Of a stretch of 64,000 nucleotides of DNA, positions 7,992 to 17,668 are shown one piece after another. Below the pieces are notes generated by a model, which saw nothing but the letters and a program-made list of their open reading frames with translations, searched no databases and had not been told where the DNA came from. How positions within the stretch are numbered: position 1 is the first letter of the stretch; every line of letters begins with the position of its first letter. Both the position numbers and the translations under genes were made by a program. The DNA is from Flavobacteriales bacterium UBA952 (lineage in GTDB: Bacteria > Bacteroidota > Bacteroidia > Flavobacteriales_D > Crocinitomicaceae): NCBI GenBank assembly GCA_002293185.1, contig DBCS01000002.1:79423-143422 (forward strand), written 5' to 3'.

Positions 7992-10027
7992 TAATTGCCA
8001 AAACGCTTGATACCACCCTCTAAGAACTTTTTATAAGAATCGATGTCTGGGGTGTAGCCAATGGCGAGCGTGAGGTCGTTTCCTTCGTGGTCGGTGACGA
8101 CATACAAAGGTTGTTGGAAGCTCTTGTAGCGCGTCATTTGGTAATCGGCCCATTTGTTGCCTACTGTGCGGATCGGGCCGCTGAGTTTAGAAACGCGTTG
8201 TTCGTTTGCCGGAAGTAATTCACGGTCGTCTACGTACAATGAAATGATCACAAATTTCTTTTGCAGCAACGGGCGGATTTCGTCGTTGGTCCAGACGGTG
8301 CTTTCTGTCTTGCGACAGTTTTGACAAGCGTGTCCGGTGAAATCTAACAAAATTGGCAAGTTGCGTTTTTTAGCATAAGCACGGCCTTTTTCGAGGTCAT
8401 GGAACACTAAAATAGAGCCATCGCCTACTGGATGCATGTCGGCTGCAAATGCAGCGGATACGGAGTCTTCGACTAAGCCGGTTTCTTGCCCGCCGTTTAC
8501 CCAACGGAAATTGTCTTCGGAGTGCGTACGCGGCGGTGCAATGCCATCGATGAGTGTGAGCGGAGCGCCAAACATACCTGTGAATAGGTACACGGAGAAA
8601 ACAAGTGCCAAAAGTGCAAACATAAAGCGGGTTACGCTCAATTTTTGAACGGGTGAGTCATGGGAGAACTGCAATTTGCCGAGTAGGTAGATTCCCATGA
8701 TAAAGAACAATACAAACCAGATGCCAACAAACCACTCGCGGGTGAGGAGGTCCCAGTGGTAGGCGAGGTCTACAGATGACAAGAATTTAAGGGCAAGTGC
8801 AAGCTCTGTAAGTCCTAAAACAACCTTTACAGAATTGAGCCAGCCACCTGACTGTGGCAAACTATTGAGCCATCCTGGGAAAATGGCGAAGAGCGTAAAT
8901 GGAATGGCAAGCGCCAATGAGAAGCCGGTCATGCCCACAGCTGGGGTGAGGTAGGAGCCAGAGGTAGCGGCTTCAACAAGCAAGCTTCCGATGATTGGCC
9001 CGGTACAAGAGAAAGAAACCAAGCCAAGTGTAAAGGCCATGAAGAAGATGCCGAGGTAGCCTCCGCGGTCTGCTTGTTTGTCCATTTTATTGACCCAGGA
9101 ATTTGGCAACTGGATTTCGAAAGCACCCAAGAAAGAAAAGGCAAACAGCACAAAAATACTAAAGAAGATGAGGTTCATCCAGACGTTTGTAGAGAGGTCA
9201 TTGAGGCCAAGTGGGCCCATGATAGCGGTGAAGACGAGACCAAAAGCAACGTAAATCAAGACGATCGAAGCGCCATAAATCAAGGCTTTGAAAATACCTT
9301 CGCTGCGCGTTTTGGATTGTTTGGTGAAGAAAGTAACGGTCATTGGAATCATTGGGAACATACAAGGCGTAAGTAAGGCAACTAAACCAGCAATAAAGCC
9401 CGCAATAAAGATGACAACGTTAGAGCCTTTTTTCTTTTCTTTTTGCTGGATCGGCGTTGAAGCTTGCTTGATGGTTGTTTCAGAGCTATTTGTATCTGCA
9501 GTTGTGTTCTGCGAAGTAGCGGTTGTGTCAATAGTTGCTGCAGCTGCACCGGAAGCTTTGTAGCCTGTTACTTTGAATTTTGCGGTGTAGTCAAATGGGG
9601 GTAAACAACCCTCGTGGTTGCAGAGTTGAAAAAATAGATTGCAATTGGCTGTGAAAGCTTGATCACTTAAAATCTCAATTTTTTGTTTGAAGACGGCTTT
9701 ATTTTCGAAATACAAAGAGGTGCCGAGCTCGTCTTTTTGCACAAGTGGTATACCTACTTCAAATACTTTACCAACAGTTTTAAAGTTTTTATCGGTCTTG
9801 AATTTGAACTCAGGAACAATACCTGTGCCATCGGCTGCCATTGGGTCATGCTTGATACTGAAGATATGGTATTCAGGAATCAGTTTGCCTGTAAAAACCA
9901 AATTGGCATGACTCTCGTCGATTTTTTCTACACTACAACTCCATTTGATGAACTGATTCATGAAATCTTGGGCGCTGCTTGTAAAGGATAAGCCTAAAAA
10001 GAGGATGCTAAATAGAAGAGCTTTCAT
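7991..10027 (-). CDS. dsbD: Thiol:disulfide interchange protein DsbD
   Basis: DsbD carries electrons from cytoplasmic thioredoxin across the inner membrane to periplasmic thiol proteins. The 678-residue protein has a signal peptide (1-20, ending SSAQ) and a periplasmic nDsbD-like domain with the Cys pair C136/C141 (LCNHEGCLPP). A Thr/Ala-rich linker (about 160-200) leads to a CcdA-like membrane domain with redox cysteines C222 (LTPCMFP) and C341 (SFSCTGP). The C-terminal thioredoxin-fold domain has the CQNC active site (568-571, preceded by DFTGHA). All three redox cysteine pairs are present, so the electron relay should be complete. A second stand-alone nDsbD-like gene ends 5 bases upstream, and topB overlaps the 3' end. 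Confidence 0.96.
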   Translation of the reverse strand: MKALLFSILFLGLSFTSSAQDFMNQFIKWSCSVEKIDESHANLVFTGKLIPEYHIFSIKHDPMAADGTGIVPEFKFKTDKNFKTVGKVFEVGIPLVQKDELGTSLYFENKAVFKQKIEILSDQAFTANCNLFFQLCNHEGCLPPFDYTAKFKVTGYKASGAAAATIDTTATSQNTTADTNSSETTIKQASTPIQQKEKKKGSNVVIFIAGFIAGLVALLTPCMFPMIPMTVTFFTKQSKTRSEGIFKALIYGASIVLIYVAFGLVFTAIMGPLGLNDLSTNVWMNLIFFSIFVLFAFSFLGAFEIQLPNSWVNKMDKQADRGGYLGIFFMAFTLGLVSFSCTGPIIGSLLVEAATSGSYLTPAVGMTGFSLALAIPFTLFAIFPGWLNSLPQSGGWLNSVKVVLGLTELALALKFLSSVDLAYHWDLLTREWFVGIWFVLFFIMGIYLLGKLQFSHDSPVQKLSVTRFMFALLALVFSVYLFTGMFGAPLTLIDGIAPPRTHSEDNFRWVNGGQETGLVEDSVSAAFAADMHPVGDGSILVFHDLEKGRAYAKKRNLPILLDFTGHACQNCRKTESTVWTNDEIRPLLQKKFVIISLYVDDRELLPANEQRVSKLSGPIRTVGNKWADYQMTRYKSFQQPLYVVTDHEGNDLTLAIGYTPDIDSYKKFLEGGIKRFGN

Positions 10028-10032
10028 TGGTG

Positions 10033-10494
10033 TTAGTTTGGTTTTTCTAATTTGTAGGGTGTGACCTTGATTTCAAAATGGATGGTTTTGGGCGGCAAAC
10101 AACGCTTGTCGTCGCAAAGCATGTAGGTGAGCTCGCCTGTGGCTGTGGTTGGTTTTTTGACTTTGATGCGGTTTCGTGCTTCGAAGCTATTTTCAAAGTA
10201 GGCAACTTCGGCTCCAAAATTGGCGTCAAAAGATTGCTGTGCTTTGGTGGACGCTTCAAAAGGAACCAAAACTTGGATTGCTTTATTTTTTTCGAGAACA
10301 ATTTGTGTTGGAACGGGGCCAATGCTTGGATCCAAATCTAGGGCATATAGATGCCAGCCCTTTTCAATTGTTGCGCTAATTTGAAGCGAAGCCGGGTTAG
10401 GTAAGAAATCAAAATGCCATTGAATTTTATCTTGCCCAAAAGCCCAAGTGCTTAAGAAACAGAAAAATAAAACAGATTTCAGTGCTGACGACAT
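10033..10494 (-). CDS. Stand-alone DsbD N-terminal-like periplasmic domain protein
   Basis: The 153-residue product starts at ATG 10494 with the signal peptide MSSALKSVLFFCFLSTWAFG (1-20). The longer in-frame start at 10551 would put charged residues ahead of the signal and is rejected. The mature part is a single DsbD-alpha-like immunoglobulin fold with the pair C127/C132 in LCDDKRCLPP. This matches the LCNHEGCLPP pair in the neighbouring full DsbD. It is probably a periplasmic partner that takes electrons from DsbD or delivers them to a specific client; that role is inference. It sits between tsaD (60 bases upstream) and dsbD (5 bases downstream), all on the minus strand. Confidence 0.88.
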   Translation of the reverse strand: MSSALKSVLFFCFLSTWAFGQDKIQWHFDFLPNPASLQISATIEKGWHLYALDLDPSIGPVPTQIVLEKNKAIQVLVPFEASTKAQQSFDANFGAEVAYFENSFEARNRIKVKKPTTATGELTYMLCDDKRCLPPKTIHFEIKVTPYKLEKPN

Positions 10495-10554
10495 AACCGG
10501 TAACTTTGAACCTTCGAAGTTACGAAAAATATTGGCAACAAATTGTGCCATAGG

Positions 10555-11574
10555 TTACCATTTAAGGCGCGGATCTGCGGCAATATCCTGACCAACAGTG
10601 AGGCCCGCAGCTAGATAGAAAGAACCTGCCATAGCAATCATCGCGGCGTTATCAGTGCAATAACTCATTTTTGGGATACTTACTTGCCAGCCGTTTTCTT
10701 TTTTGGCCAGCAAGCGTTTTCTAAGTTCAGAATTGGCAGAAACACCTCCTGCAATCACAACCGTTTGAATCTTAGTTTGCTTTACAGCCTTCTCCAGTTT
10801 GCTCATTAAAATACTTACAATACTATTTTGAATACTGGCACAGAGGTCAACTTGGTGATTTTGACGAAACGCCGACTCCTTTTTTTCAGCGGCCTGAAGG
10901 GTATATAAAATAGATGTTTTTAGCCCACTGAAACTGAAGTCCAAATCCGGAATTTGAGGTTTAGCAAAGGAAAACGCCATTGGATTACCTTGTTGCGCCA
11001 ATTGATCTATTAGCGGCCCACCGGGATAAGGCAGGCCAAGCATTTTTGCAGCTTTATCGAAGGCTTCACCAGCGGCGTCATCGATAGTGCTGCCTAACAC
11101 TTGCATGTCGAGGGCGTTATTGACGCGCACAATTTGGGTGTGACCACCGCTTACCGTCAGACACAAAAAAGGAAAATCCGGTTTGTAATCGCTGGCGTCG
11201 TCTATAAAATGGGCTAATATATGTGCTTTCATGTGGTGCACACCAATTAGTGGAACATCAAGTGCTAGACCAAGTGCTTTTGCAAAAGAGGTACCTACAG
11301 TAAGCGAACCCATTAAGCCGGGCCCTTGGGTAAACGAAATAGCGTCGACATCGGATAGTTTGATCTGAGCAGTTTGGAGTGCGGTTTGAACTACCGGGAT
11401 GATATTTTCTTGATGCGCTCTGCTGGCCAACTCGGGTACTACACCACCAAACTGTTTATGAACAGCTTGCCCAGCAATGATATTGGCACGAATTTCGTTA
11501 CCGACAAGGATGGCCGCGGAGGTGTCGTCGCAAGAAGACTCAATACCTAGTATAATGGTGGGTTTTGCTGTCAA
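10555..11574 (-). CDS. tsaD: tRNA threonylcarbamoyladenosine transferase TsaD, TTG start
   Basis: TsaD transfers the threonylcarbamoyl group to A37 of ANN-decoding tRNAs, together with TsaB and TsaE. From TTG 11574 the product is 339 residues, the normal family length. It begins (M)TAKPTIILGIESSCDDTSAA, which aligns with the usual TsaD start. The Fe-binding histidines are in GVHHMKAHILAH, and the nucleotide-binding FSFSGLKT and AGGVSANSELR segments are present. The only in-frame ATG (11724) would add 50 residues unlike TsaD and overlap the start of divergent tamB. It also lies upstream of a candidate promoter at 11603-11610. A rare TTG start is therefore the best reading. Confidence 0.95.
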   Translation of the reverse strand: MTAKPTIILGIESSCDDTSAAILVGNEIRANIIAGQAVHKQFGGVVPELASRAHQENIIPVVQTALQTAQIKLSDVDAISFTQGPGLMGSLTVGTSFAKALGLALDVPLIGVHHMKAHILAHFIDDASDYKPDFPFLCLTVSGGHTQIVRVNNALDMQVLGSTIDDAAGEAFDKAAKMLGLPYPGGPLIDQLAQQGNPMAFSFAKPQIPDLDFSFSGLKTSILYTLQAAEKKESAFRQNHQVDLCASIQNSIVSILMSKLEKAVKQTKIQTVVIAGGVSANSELRKRLLAKKENGWQVSIPKMSYCTDNAAMIAMAGSFYLAAGLTVGQDIAADPRLKW

Positions 11575-11582
11575 AAGATTGC

Positions 11583-11590
11583 TAATTTTG
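11583..11590 (+). promoter_or_regulatory. Promoter -7 box TAATTTTG for tamB
   Basis: TAATTTTG matches TAnnTTTG exactly and ends 8 bases before the tamB ATG (11599). A TTG at 11565-11567 is 15 bases upstream, slightly closer than the usual 17-23. Any transcript would have a leader of about 4-5 bases. Confidence 0.45.
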
Positions 11591-11598
11591 TAACAAAC

Positions 11599-14500
11599 AT
11601 GACAAAGGTACTTAAAATCACGGGCCTGGCACTTGCCATTCTTTTCGAGTGGCTGCTGATCGTTGTCATTGTTTTTATTTTTGCTATCCGCAGCTCTTGG
11701 ATGCAAACCTACCTTGCAAACCAAGCTACTGCCTACCTGAGTTCAGAACTCCATGCGAAAGTGGAAATTGGTGCAGTTGATATCGTTTTGTTTCGCTTTG
11801 TTGACCTCAAAAATGTATACATAGAAGATCAAGCTCAGCAGCCTATTTTGAAATTGAAGCATTTATTTCTTGGTCTCAATAAATTTAAGCTGCTTCAAAA
11901 CAAACTACTTATTAATGAGCTACGCATGTATGGAGGCAAAGCGGCTATCTCTCACGGTTTAAAAGAAGGCCAGTATAATTTTACTTTTCTAGTAGATTAC
12001 TTTTCATCTGATTCACAGGATCAGTCTTCAACAAATTTTCAGGTTCAATTAGCCAATCTTTCACTTGAACACATCGATTTTAGTTACCATGATTTACGTA
12101 AAGACACCGCCACATTCGGTGTCGATTTTGATCATATTGAACTCAAAGAGCTACAGTTAAATGCCAAGCAAATTAGCACGAATGGCTCAGATTTCAAATG
12201 TCAAATTCGAAACCTAAGTTTTATTGAGCGCTCTGGTTTTAAACTAGAACAGTTAGCTGCTGAAGCTCATTTTTCAGAAAAAGGCCTTGTGCTCAGAAAG
12301 GCCAAAATACAGACCGCAAAATCTCAAATTAATCTGCCAAAAATGGCTTTGCGAACCCATTCAAGTGACGATTTTAACAATTTTGATGACCGTGTTGTTT
12401 TTGATGCTGACTTGGCGCCAAGCAAAATTCACCTGAACGATATCGCTTACTTTGCGCCGCAAATGCGTGGCATGGACCAAACGGTTCATGTTTCAGGAAT
12501 TGTCAAGGATAAGCTGCGTGCGCTGCAAATTCAAAACTTGAATCTACGTTTTGGCAAAGCAACTCAAATACAAGCAAACTTGCGCTTACCTGACTTCAGA
12601 AAACCAACAAGTCAACAGTGGCTTCAAGAACAAATCACCACGGCCTATATCGATTTAAACGATGTATCACTCCTACATTTACCCGGCGGAAGCGCTCCTA
12701 TTCAAATACCCGAAACGCTACAAAAAGCCGGGTTTTTTAAGATAAAAAACGCCAAAATTTCAGGAAGCCCAGCTCATTTGCAAGTATCCATTGACAAAGT
12801 CAATACTGCAATTGGTTCCATATCTTTAGCACCAATCAAACTAGATCAAGAACCTGATTTAATTCGCATCAAAGGAATCGCAGACAGTAGTTTTCTGAGT
12901 CTCGATCAATTTGATCTTGGGCAACTGCTAGATGTTCCAACCATGGGCAGGATGAGTGGTGATTTCAAATTTAGTTTGCGCATTGACGCAGATGGCGGCT
13001 ATGAATTAAAAGAAGCAGCGGCACAAGTCTCAGCGCTCTTTGTCAATGACTATAATTACACCAACATCAATATACAAGATGCTAAAATCATAGATAATCA
13101 GCTTTTGGCTAGTGTTAAAGTTGCCGATCAACATTTAAACATGACAAGTATTTTACAGCTCTATTTAGGGGCTGCCCCGAGCTACCAGGTTCAGGCAAAT
13201 ATCGAAAAAGCAAACTTGTGTTCCTTGAAACTCAGTACGATAAAAAACGATCAATTTAGTGCCCAACTCAATGTAGGTGTGGAAGGTCCAAATTGGTCCT
13301 CAATGGTTGCTTTTGCAAGTCTGAAAGACTTTAAATATCGCGCCAATGACCGCTTAGTGGCTTCAGAGCTTGCGCAAGTTCATTACCGTTATCAAAATAA
13401 TTATACGAATATCGATTTGAGCAGCTCCATCCTAGATTTTGCTATTGAGGGTATTTTAGCGGAGCAGACTTTAATTGAAGACCTCACGCATCACCTCGCG
13501 ATACTCTACCCGCCAATAGAGGGACAAGATCGGGGCTTTCTTCATACCGACGCAAATTTTGAGTTCAATTTACTGGCGCGTAACACCCAAGAATTATTTC
13601 ACATCTTTTTGCCAGAAATAGAAATAGCTGCGGGTACTATTCTCAATGGAAGTTTTAATTCTAAACAAGAATCATTTAACCTCAACCTCAATTGTCCAAA
13701 ATTGAGCTATGCCGATCTAGATTTTGAAATGCTCAATTTAGAACAAAATGTGCAGCACGACGAGGTAAATGGCCTTTTAACAGTGGGTAAACTCAGCATT
13801 GCCGACTCCACTTCTTTTCATGAGCTCAAGCTTACCAATACGGGCGCTCACGGTATCCAAGATGCCATCTTGTCCTGGGACCCAAATACAGATGACTACT
13901 CTGCGCTCACGTGGCGCACCACAATTTTACCCAACGACTACATAAGTTTTGCCCTACAGCCCTCATTCTTTACTGTCAATGGCGTCAAATGGCAAATAGC
14001 GAATCAATCCGATATTACGCTCACAGCATCAGAGCTTAATATCAATAACTTTGAGTTAAATAGAGGCTTTCAACGCATCAAATTAAACGGTTGTTTATCA
14101 GATAACAAGCGAGATCAGCTCCGTTTTGATATCCTAGGTCTCGATCTAGGAGAGCTGAGCGCGCTTCTTGGCCTACCTAATTTGTACAGCGGTAGGTTTA
14201 GTGGTTGGGGAACAATAGCCACACCGAATACCAATTTGAGCATTACCGCTGATGCAAATATGGAGCAGTTGCAAATAGACGGGCAAACCGTTGGTGATAT
14301 CATGCTGCACTCAGATTGGAACGATGAGCGGCAAAGCATTGTCTTAGAAGGAACGTTACAATACCGAAATGAACGCACTTTTGATTTTGACGGGTTGTAT
14401 AAGTTTAAAGAGGACCAACTCGACCTGGGGCTAAATTTTAAGCAAACTGATATTTCTTTTGTCAATGCTTTTTTAGATCCAGAGGTGGTGCAAGGTATTC

Positions 14501-16170
14501 AAGGCAAACTGAGTGGTCGTTTGCGTTTAAAAGGCAGTCCGAATGAACCAAAATTATCCGGAAAGTTGCGCCTACAAAATGGTGGCGCTGAGGTAGCTAT
14601 TCTTGGCGTTAATTATCAACTAGAGGGAGCTATACAAGTGACAGAAGATGCTTTTTTCATGGATAATATTCCAGTTAAAGACCCAGAGGGCAATATTGCT
14701 TACCTATCGAGTGCTGTTAACCACACGAATTTTGACAAATGGAACTACGACATCCAAATCAACTTTGAAGATGACCTCAATAAAATAGATCCACGCACCA
14801 ATCAATTAGTTCCGATTGAGCGCTTCTTGGTACTCAATACAAAATTCAAGGAGGGCGATATCTATTATGGCAAGGCCTACGGAAGAGGTACTGCCGATAT
14901 TTTTGGCACTATGAGCAATACCGAAATCACCGTTGACGCCACTACACGGAAAGGTACAGAAGTGATTTTTCCAATGTATGGCATGTCTGAAATTGACGAC
15001 GAAGATAACTTTGTTCAATTTGTTCAAGAAGGCGTTTCAACCCAAGTAGAAAAGCAAGGCATCGACTTTACTGGACTATTCCTAGACCTTAATTTTCACG
15101 TAACTCCTGAGGCCAGCATGAAGCTCATTTTTAATGAGCAAACCGGCGACGAAATTACAGCGAAGGGAAGCGGCGAACTCAATATTAAACTCGATCAGTA
15201 CAATCAACTTACCATGAATGGGCCTTATGTTATAGCTAAAGGTAGCCGTTACAATTTTGCATTGGGTTCTATCAAGCAAACTTTTGATATTGAAGCAGGT
15301 TCTAAAATTGAATGGACCGGCGACCCTTACAATGCAGACATTGCCATTACCACGGTAACGCCTAAGCGCGCTTCCATTTTAGAGCTCAGCCCTGAAATCC
15401 AAGACAATACATTGGTCAATCAAGAAATCTTGTGTTATCTCAAATTAACCGAATCTCTGTTGGCTCCTAAAATTACATTTGATCTCGTTGCACCGAGAGT
15501 GACCGAAACAGGAAAGGCACTCATAGATCGGGTGAAGTCAGACCCAGATGAGTTAAACAGACAGTTTTTCTCCTTGTTATTGGTCAGTAAGTTTCAACCC
15601 CTCAAAGGCAATCTTTCAGCTGGAGGCTCAGCGGCACTGGACCTGCTCGAATCTCAAATCAATGCGGCACTCGGTAAATTGTCTGATAACTACAAACTAA
15701 ATGTAGATTACGGTGCCGATGAAGTTGCCGGAGAGAGTAAAGTGGAACTCGGTGTAGCAAAAGGATTCCTCGACGATAAGCTCGTAATTACAGGAAGTTT
15801 TGGGGTAGAAAACCGCAGTGCTGCAACGGCTAATGGTGCGCAGGCCTACACCAATTCAATGATCGGGGATGTAAATATTGAATACAAGATTCAAGATAAT
15901 TTTCGTGTAAAGGCGTTTAACCAGTCCAATACCAACTCAGTAAATGAAAATCAGGGTCCGTTTACCCAAGGCTTTGGGGTTTCTTATTATGAAGAGTTTC
16001 ATAAGTTTTCCGATATTTTATTGATCAAACAACTCAAACAGTTCATTAAAAATGATTCAAAAAAATCTGGAGAATCCATACCCAAAAGACATCGACAACC
16101 TGTAATTTTACCACAAGATGAAAAAAGTACTAGTAGCCAATCGCGGAGAGATCGCTCGACGCGTGCTTAG
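11599..16170 (+). CDS. tamB: TamB-like translocation and assembly module protein (DUF490)
   Basis: This is a giant bridge-like envelope protein of 1523 residues. One N-terminal membrane helix (about 7-33, AILFEWLLIVVIVFIFA) is followed by a very long repetitive beta-sheet region and the conserved C-terminal TamB/DUF490 domain (about 1080-1490, with GKLSGRLRLKG and EQTGDEITAKGSGELNI). TamB spans the periplasm and is implicated in outer-membrane protein assembly and phospholipid transport to the outer membrane. Bacteroidota generally lack a canonical TamA, and none is present here. The last 17 codons overlap the accC start by 53 bases in another frame, making a basic, Ser-rich tail (ends RRDRSTRA) that looks like unselected extension. 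The start at 11599 gives the proper signal anchor. Confidence 0.93.
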   Translation: MTKVLKITGLALAILFEWLLIVVIVFIFAIRSSWMQTYLANQATAYLSSELHAKVEIGAVDIVLFRFVDLKNVYIEDQAQQPILKLKHLFLGLNKFKLLQNKLLINELRMYGGKAAISHGLKEGQYNFTFLVDYFSSDSQDQSSTNFQVQLANLSLEHIDFSYHDLRKDTATFGVDFDHIELKELQLNAKQISTNGSDFKCQIRNLSFIERSGFKLEQLAAEAHFSEKGLVLRKAKIQTAKSQINLPKMALRTHSSDDFNNFDDRVVFDADLAPSKIHLNDIAYFAPQMRGMDQTVHVSGIVKDKLRALQIQNLNLRFGKATQIQANLRLPDFRKPTSQQWLQEQITTAYIDLNDVSLLHLPGGSAPIQIPETLQKAGFFKIKNAKISGSPAHLQVSIDKVNTAIGSISLAPIKLDQEPDLIRIKGIADSSFLSLDQFDLGQLLDVPTMGRMSGDFKFSLRIDADGGYELKEAAAQVSALFVNDYNYTNINIQDAKIIDNQLLASVKVADQHLNMTSILQLYLGAAPSYQVQANIEKANLCSLKLSTIKNDQFSAQLNVGVEGPNWSSMVAFASLKDFKYRANDRLVASELAQVHYRYQNNYTNIDLSSSILDFAIEGILAEQTLIEDLTHHLAILYPPIEGQDRGFLHTDANFEFNLLARNTQELFHIFLPEIEIAAGTILNGSFNSKQESFNLNLNCPKLSYADLDFEMLNLEQNVQHDEVNGLLTVGKLSIADSTSFHELKLTNTGAHGIQDAILSWDPNTDDYSALTWRTTILPNDYISFALQPSFFTVNGVKWQIANQSDITLTASELNINNFELNRGFQRIKLNGCLSDNKRDQLRFDILGLDLGELSALLGLPNLYSGRFSGWGTIATPNTNLSITADANMEQLQIDGQTVGDIMLHSDWNDERQSIVLEGTLQYRNERTFDFDGLYKFKEDQLDLGLNFKQTDISFVNAFLDPEVVQGIQGKLSGRLRLKGSPNEPKLSGKLRLQNGGAEVAILGVNYQLEGAIQVTEDAFFMDNIPVKDPEGNIAYLSSAVNHTNFDKWNYDIQINFEDDLNKIDPRTNQLVPIERFLVLNTKFKEGDIYYGKAYGRGTADIFGTMSNTEITVDATTRKGTEVIFPMYGMSEIDDEDNFVQFVQEGVSTQVEKQGIDFTGLFLDLNFHVTPEASMKLIFNEQTGDEITAKGSGELNIKLDQYNQLTMNGPYVIAKGSRYNFALGSIKQTFDIEAGSKIEWTGDPYNADIAITTVTPKRASILELSPEIQDNTLVNQEILCYLKLTESLLAPKITFDLVAPRVTETGKALIDRVKSDPDELNRQFFSLLLVSKFQPLKGNLSAGGSAALDLLESQINAALGKLSDNYKLNVDYGADEVAGESKVELGVAKGFLDDKLVITGSFGVENRSAATANGAQAYTNSMIGDVNIEYKIQDNFRVKAFNQSNTNSVNENQGPFTQGFGVSYYEEFHKFSDILLIKQLKQFIKNDSKKSGESIPKRHRQPVILPQDEKSTSSQSRRDRSTRA
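11603..11610 (-). promoter_or_regulatory. Promoter -7 box TACCTTTG for tsaD
   Basis: The minus-strand reading TACCTTTG matches TAnnTTTG and lies inside the first codons of divergent tamB, 28 bases upstream of the proposed TTG start of tsaD. It supports the TTG start, because the alternative ATG at 11724 would lie upstream of the promoter. No -33 TTG is seen at normal spacing. Confidence 0.4.
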
Positions 16171-17602
16171 AACCCTCAATAAAATGGACATCCGCAGTGT
16201 GGCCATTTATTCCGATGCCGATGCCAATGCACCACACGTGCTCGAAGCCGATGAAGCTGTTTATGTGGGGCAAAGCCCGTCCTCAGAAAGTTATTTACAG
16301 CAGGATAAAATCATACAGATTTGTAAGGACCTCGGTGTAGATGGGGTGCATCCGGGCTACGGTTTTCTCTCCGAAAACGCAGGTTTTGCACGCAAATTAA
16401 AGGCTGAAGGTATCAAACTCATCGGCCCCTCGCCAGAATCTATGGAAATTATGGGCGATAAACTATCGGCCAAACAAGCTGTAAAATCTTACAATGTGCC
16501 GCTCGTGCCGGGGGTCGACGAAGCAATCTCAGATGTTACTGCAGCAAAAGTAATTGCAGCAGAAGTCGGTTATCCAATTCTGATCAAAGCGTCGGCCGGT
16601 GGCGGCGGAAAGGGAATGCGTTTGGTACAAAATGATGCGGAATTCGAAGAACAAATGACACTTGCCCAAAACGAAGCGCGCTCTTCTTTTGGCGACGACG
16701 CCGTTTTTATTGAAAAATTTGTAGACCAACCGCGCCATATTGAAATTCAAGTTTTCGCCGACCAACTGGGCAATGTAGTCTATTTGTTCGAACGCGAGTG
16801 CTCGGTTCAGCGTAGGCATCAAAAAGTAGTAGAGGAGGCTCCAAGCGCGGTCTTGACCCCAGCACTTCGCCAGCAAATGGGCGAGGCAGCAGTTGCAGTA
16901 TGCAAAGCCTGTAATTACGAAGGTGCGGGCACTGTAGAATTTTTGATCGACGCAGGGCTTAATTTTTATTTCTTAGAGATGAATACGCGCTTGCAAGTGG
17001 AGCACCCAGTTACTGAAGAAATCACGGGTCTTGACCTCGTCGAATGGCAGATTCGAGTGGCTCGGGGCGAGCGCTTGCCCAAGTTGCAAGACGAATTACA
17101 TATCAACGGGCATGCCATTGAAGTGCGCGTTTATGCAGAAGATACCCTCGGTGGTTTTACCCCTGACATCGGTACGCTAGATCGCTACCGTATTCCGTCC
17201 GGACGCTATATTCGTGTTGACGACGCTTTTAAAGAGGGCATGGAAATCCCTATTTATTATGATCCTATGATTGCCAAACTCGTCGTTTGGGGGAAAACCC
17301 GTGAGGAGGCAATAGAGCGCTGTATTGCAGCCATAGACAATTACCAAATTTCCGGCGTCAAAACCACCCTAGACTTCGGTAAATTTGTCTTGAAGCATCC
17401 TGCGTTTCGAAGTGGCAATTTCGATACCAATTTTGTGAAAATACACTTTTCAGATCCGGCTTTACTCAAAGACGCCATGCACGAAGAAGAACGTGCTTTA
17501 ATTTCTGGATTAGATACCATTTGGCAAGATGTCCAAGACCTGAAGAAAAACGCTTTTGCTTCTTGCAATATTTCCTCCTCTTGGAAAAACCAAATCAGAT
17601 AA
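16118..17602 (+). CDS. accC: Acetyl-CoA carboxylase biotin carboxylase subunit
   Basis: This ATP-grasp enzyme carboxylates biotin on its carrier protein, the first step of malonyl-CoA (or propionyl-CoA) carboxylation. The 494-residue product begins MKKVLVANRGEIARRVL, the classic start. It carries the Gly-rich ATP loop KASAGGGGKGMR (near 157-168), ERECSVQRRHQK, and EMNTRLQVEHPVTEE for metal and bicarbonate binding. It is about 45 residues longer than E. coli AccC, with a C-terminal tail rich in charged residues from about 450. No biotin carrier or carboxyltransferase gene is adjacent, so the partner (acetyl- or propionyl-CoA carboxylase) cannot be settled from context. The start lies 53 bases inside tamB. 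Confidence 0.93.
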   Translation: MKKVLVANRGEIARRVLRTLNKMDIRSVAIYSDADANAPHVLEADEAVYVGQSPSSESYLQQDKIIQICKDLGVDGVHPGYGFLSENAGFARKLKAEGIKLIGPSPESMEIMGDKLSAKQAVKSYNVPLVPGVDEAISDVTAAKVIAAEVGYPILIKASAGGGGKGMRLVQNDAEFEEQMTLAQNEARSSFGDDAVFIEKFVDQPRHIEIQVFADQLGNVVYLFERECSVQRRHQKVVEEAPSAVLTPALRQQMGEAAVAVCKACNYEGAGTVEFLIDAGLNFYFLEMNTRLQVEHPVTEEITGLDLVEWQIRVARGERLPKLQDELHINGHAIEVRVYAEDTLGGFTPDIGTLDRYRIPSGRYIRVDDAFKEGMEIPIYYDPMIAKLVVWGKTREEAIERCIAAIDNYQISGVKTTLDFGKFVLKHPAFRSGNFDTNFVKIHFSDPALLKDAMHEEERALISGLDTIWQDVQDLKKNAFASCNISSSWKNQIR

Positions 17603-17668
17603 ATATTTAAAAAACAGCCGTCATTGGCTCTCGAAAAAAGCGTATTTTTACGGCGCAAATTTGAAAGT

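Noticed and set aside
9074..9376. Plus-strand open frames opposite dsbD
   Set aside because: The translated sequence is the complement of the membrane domain; no codon-usage or motif support.
11575..11724. Fifty-residue N-terminal extension of TsaD to ATG 11724
   Set aside because: The added residues do not resemble TsaD, the extension overlaps divergent tamB, and a -7 box at 11603-11610 would lie inside it; TTG 11574 gives the normal length.
14115..14465. 116-codon minus-strand open frame inside tamB
   Set aside because: Antisense shadow of tamB: Ser/Arg-rich with no domain, no promoter box and no start context. The same applies to other frames inside dsbD, topB, dnaK, carB and the large cargo genes.
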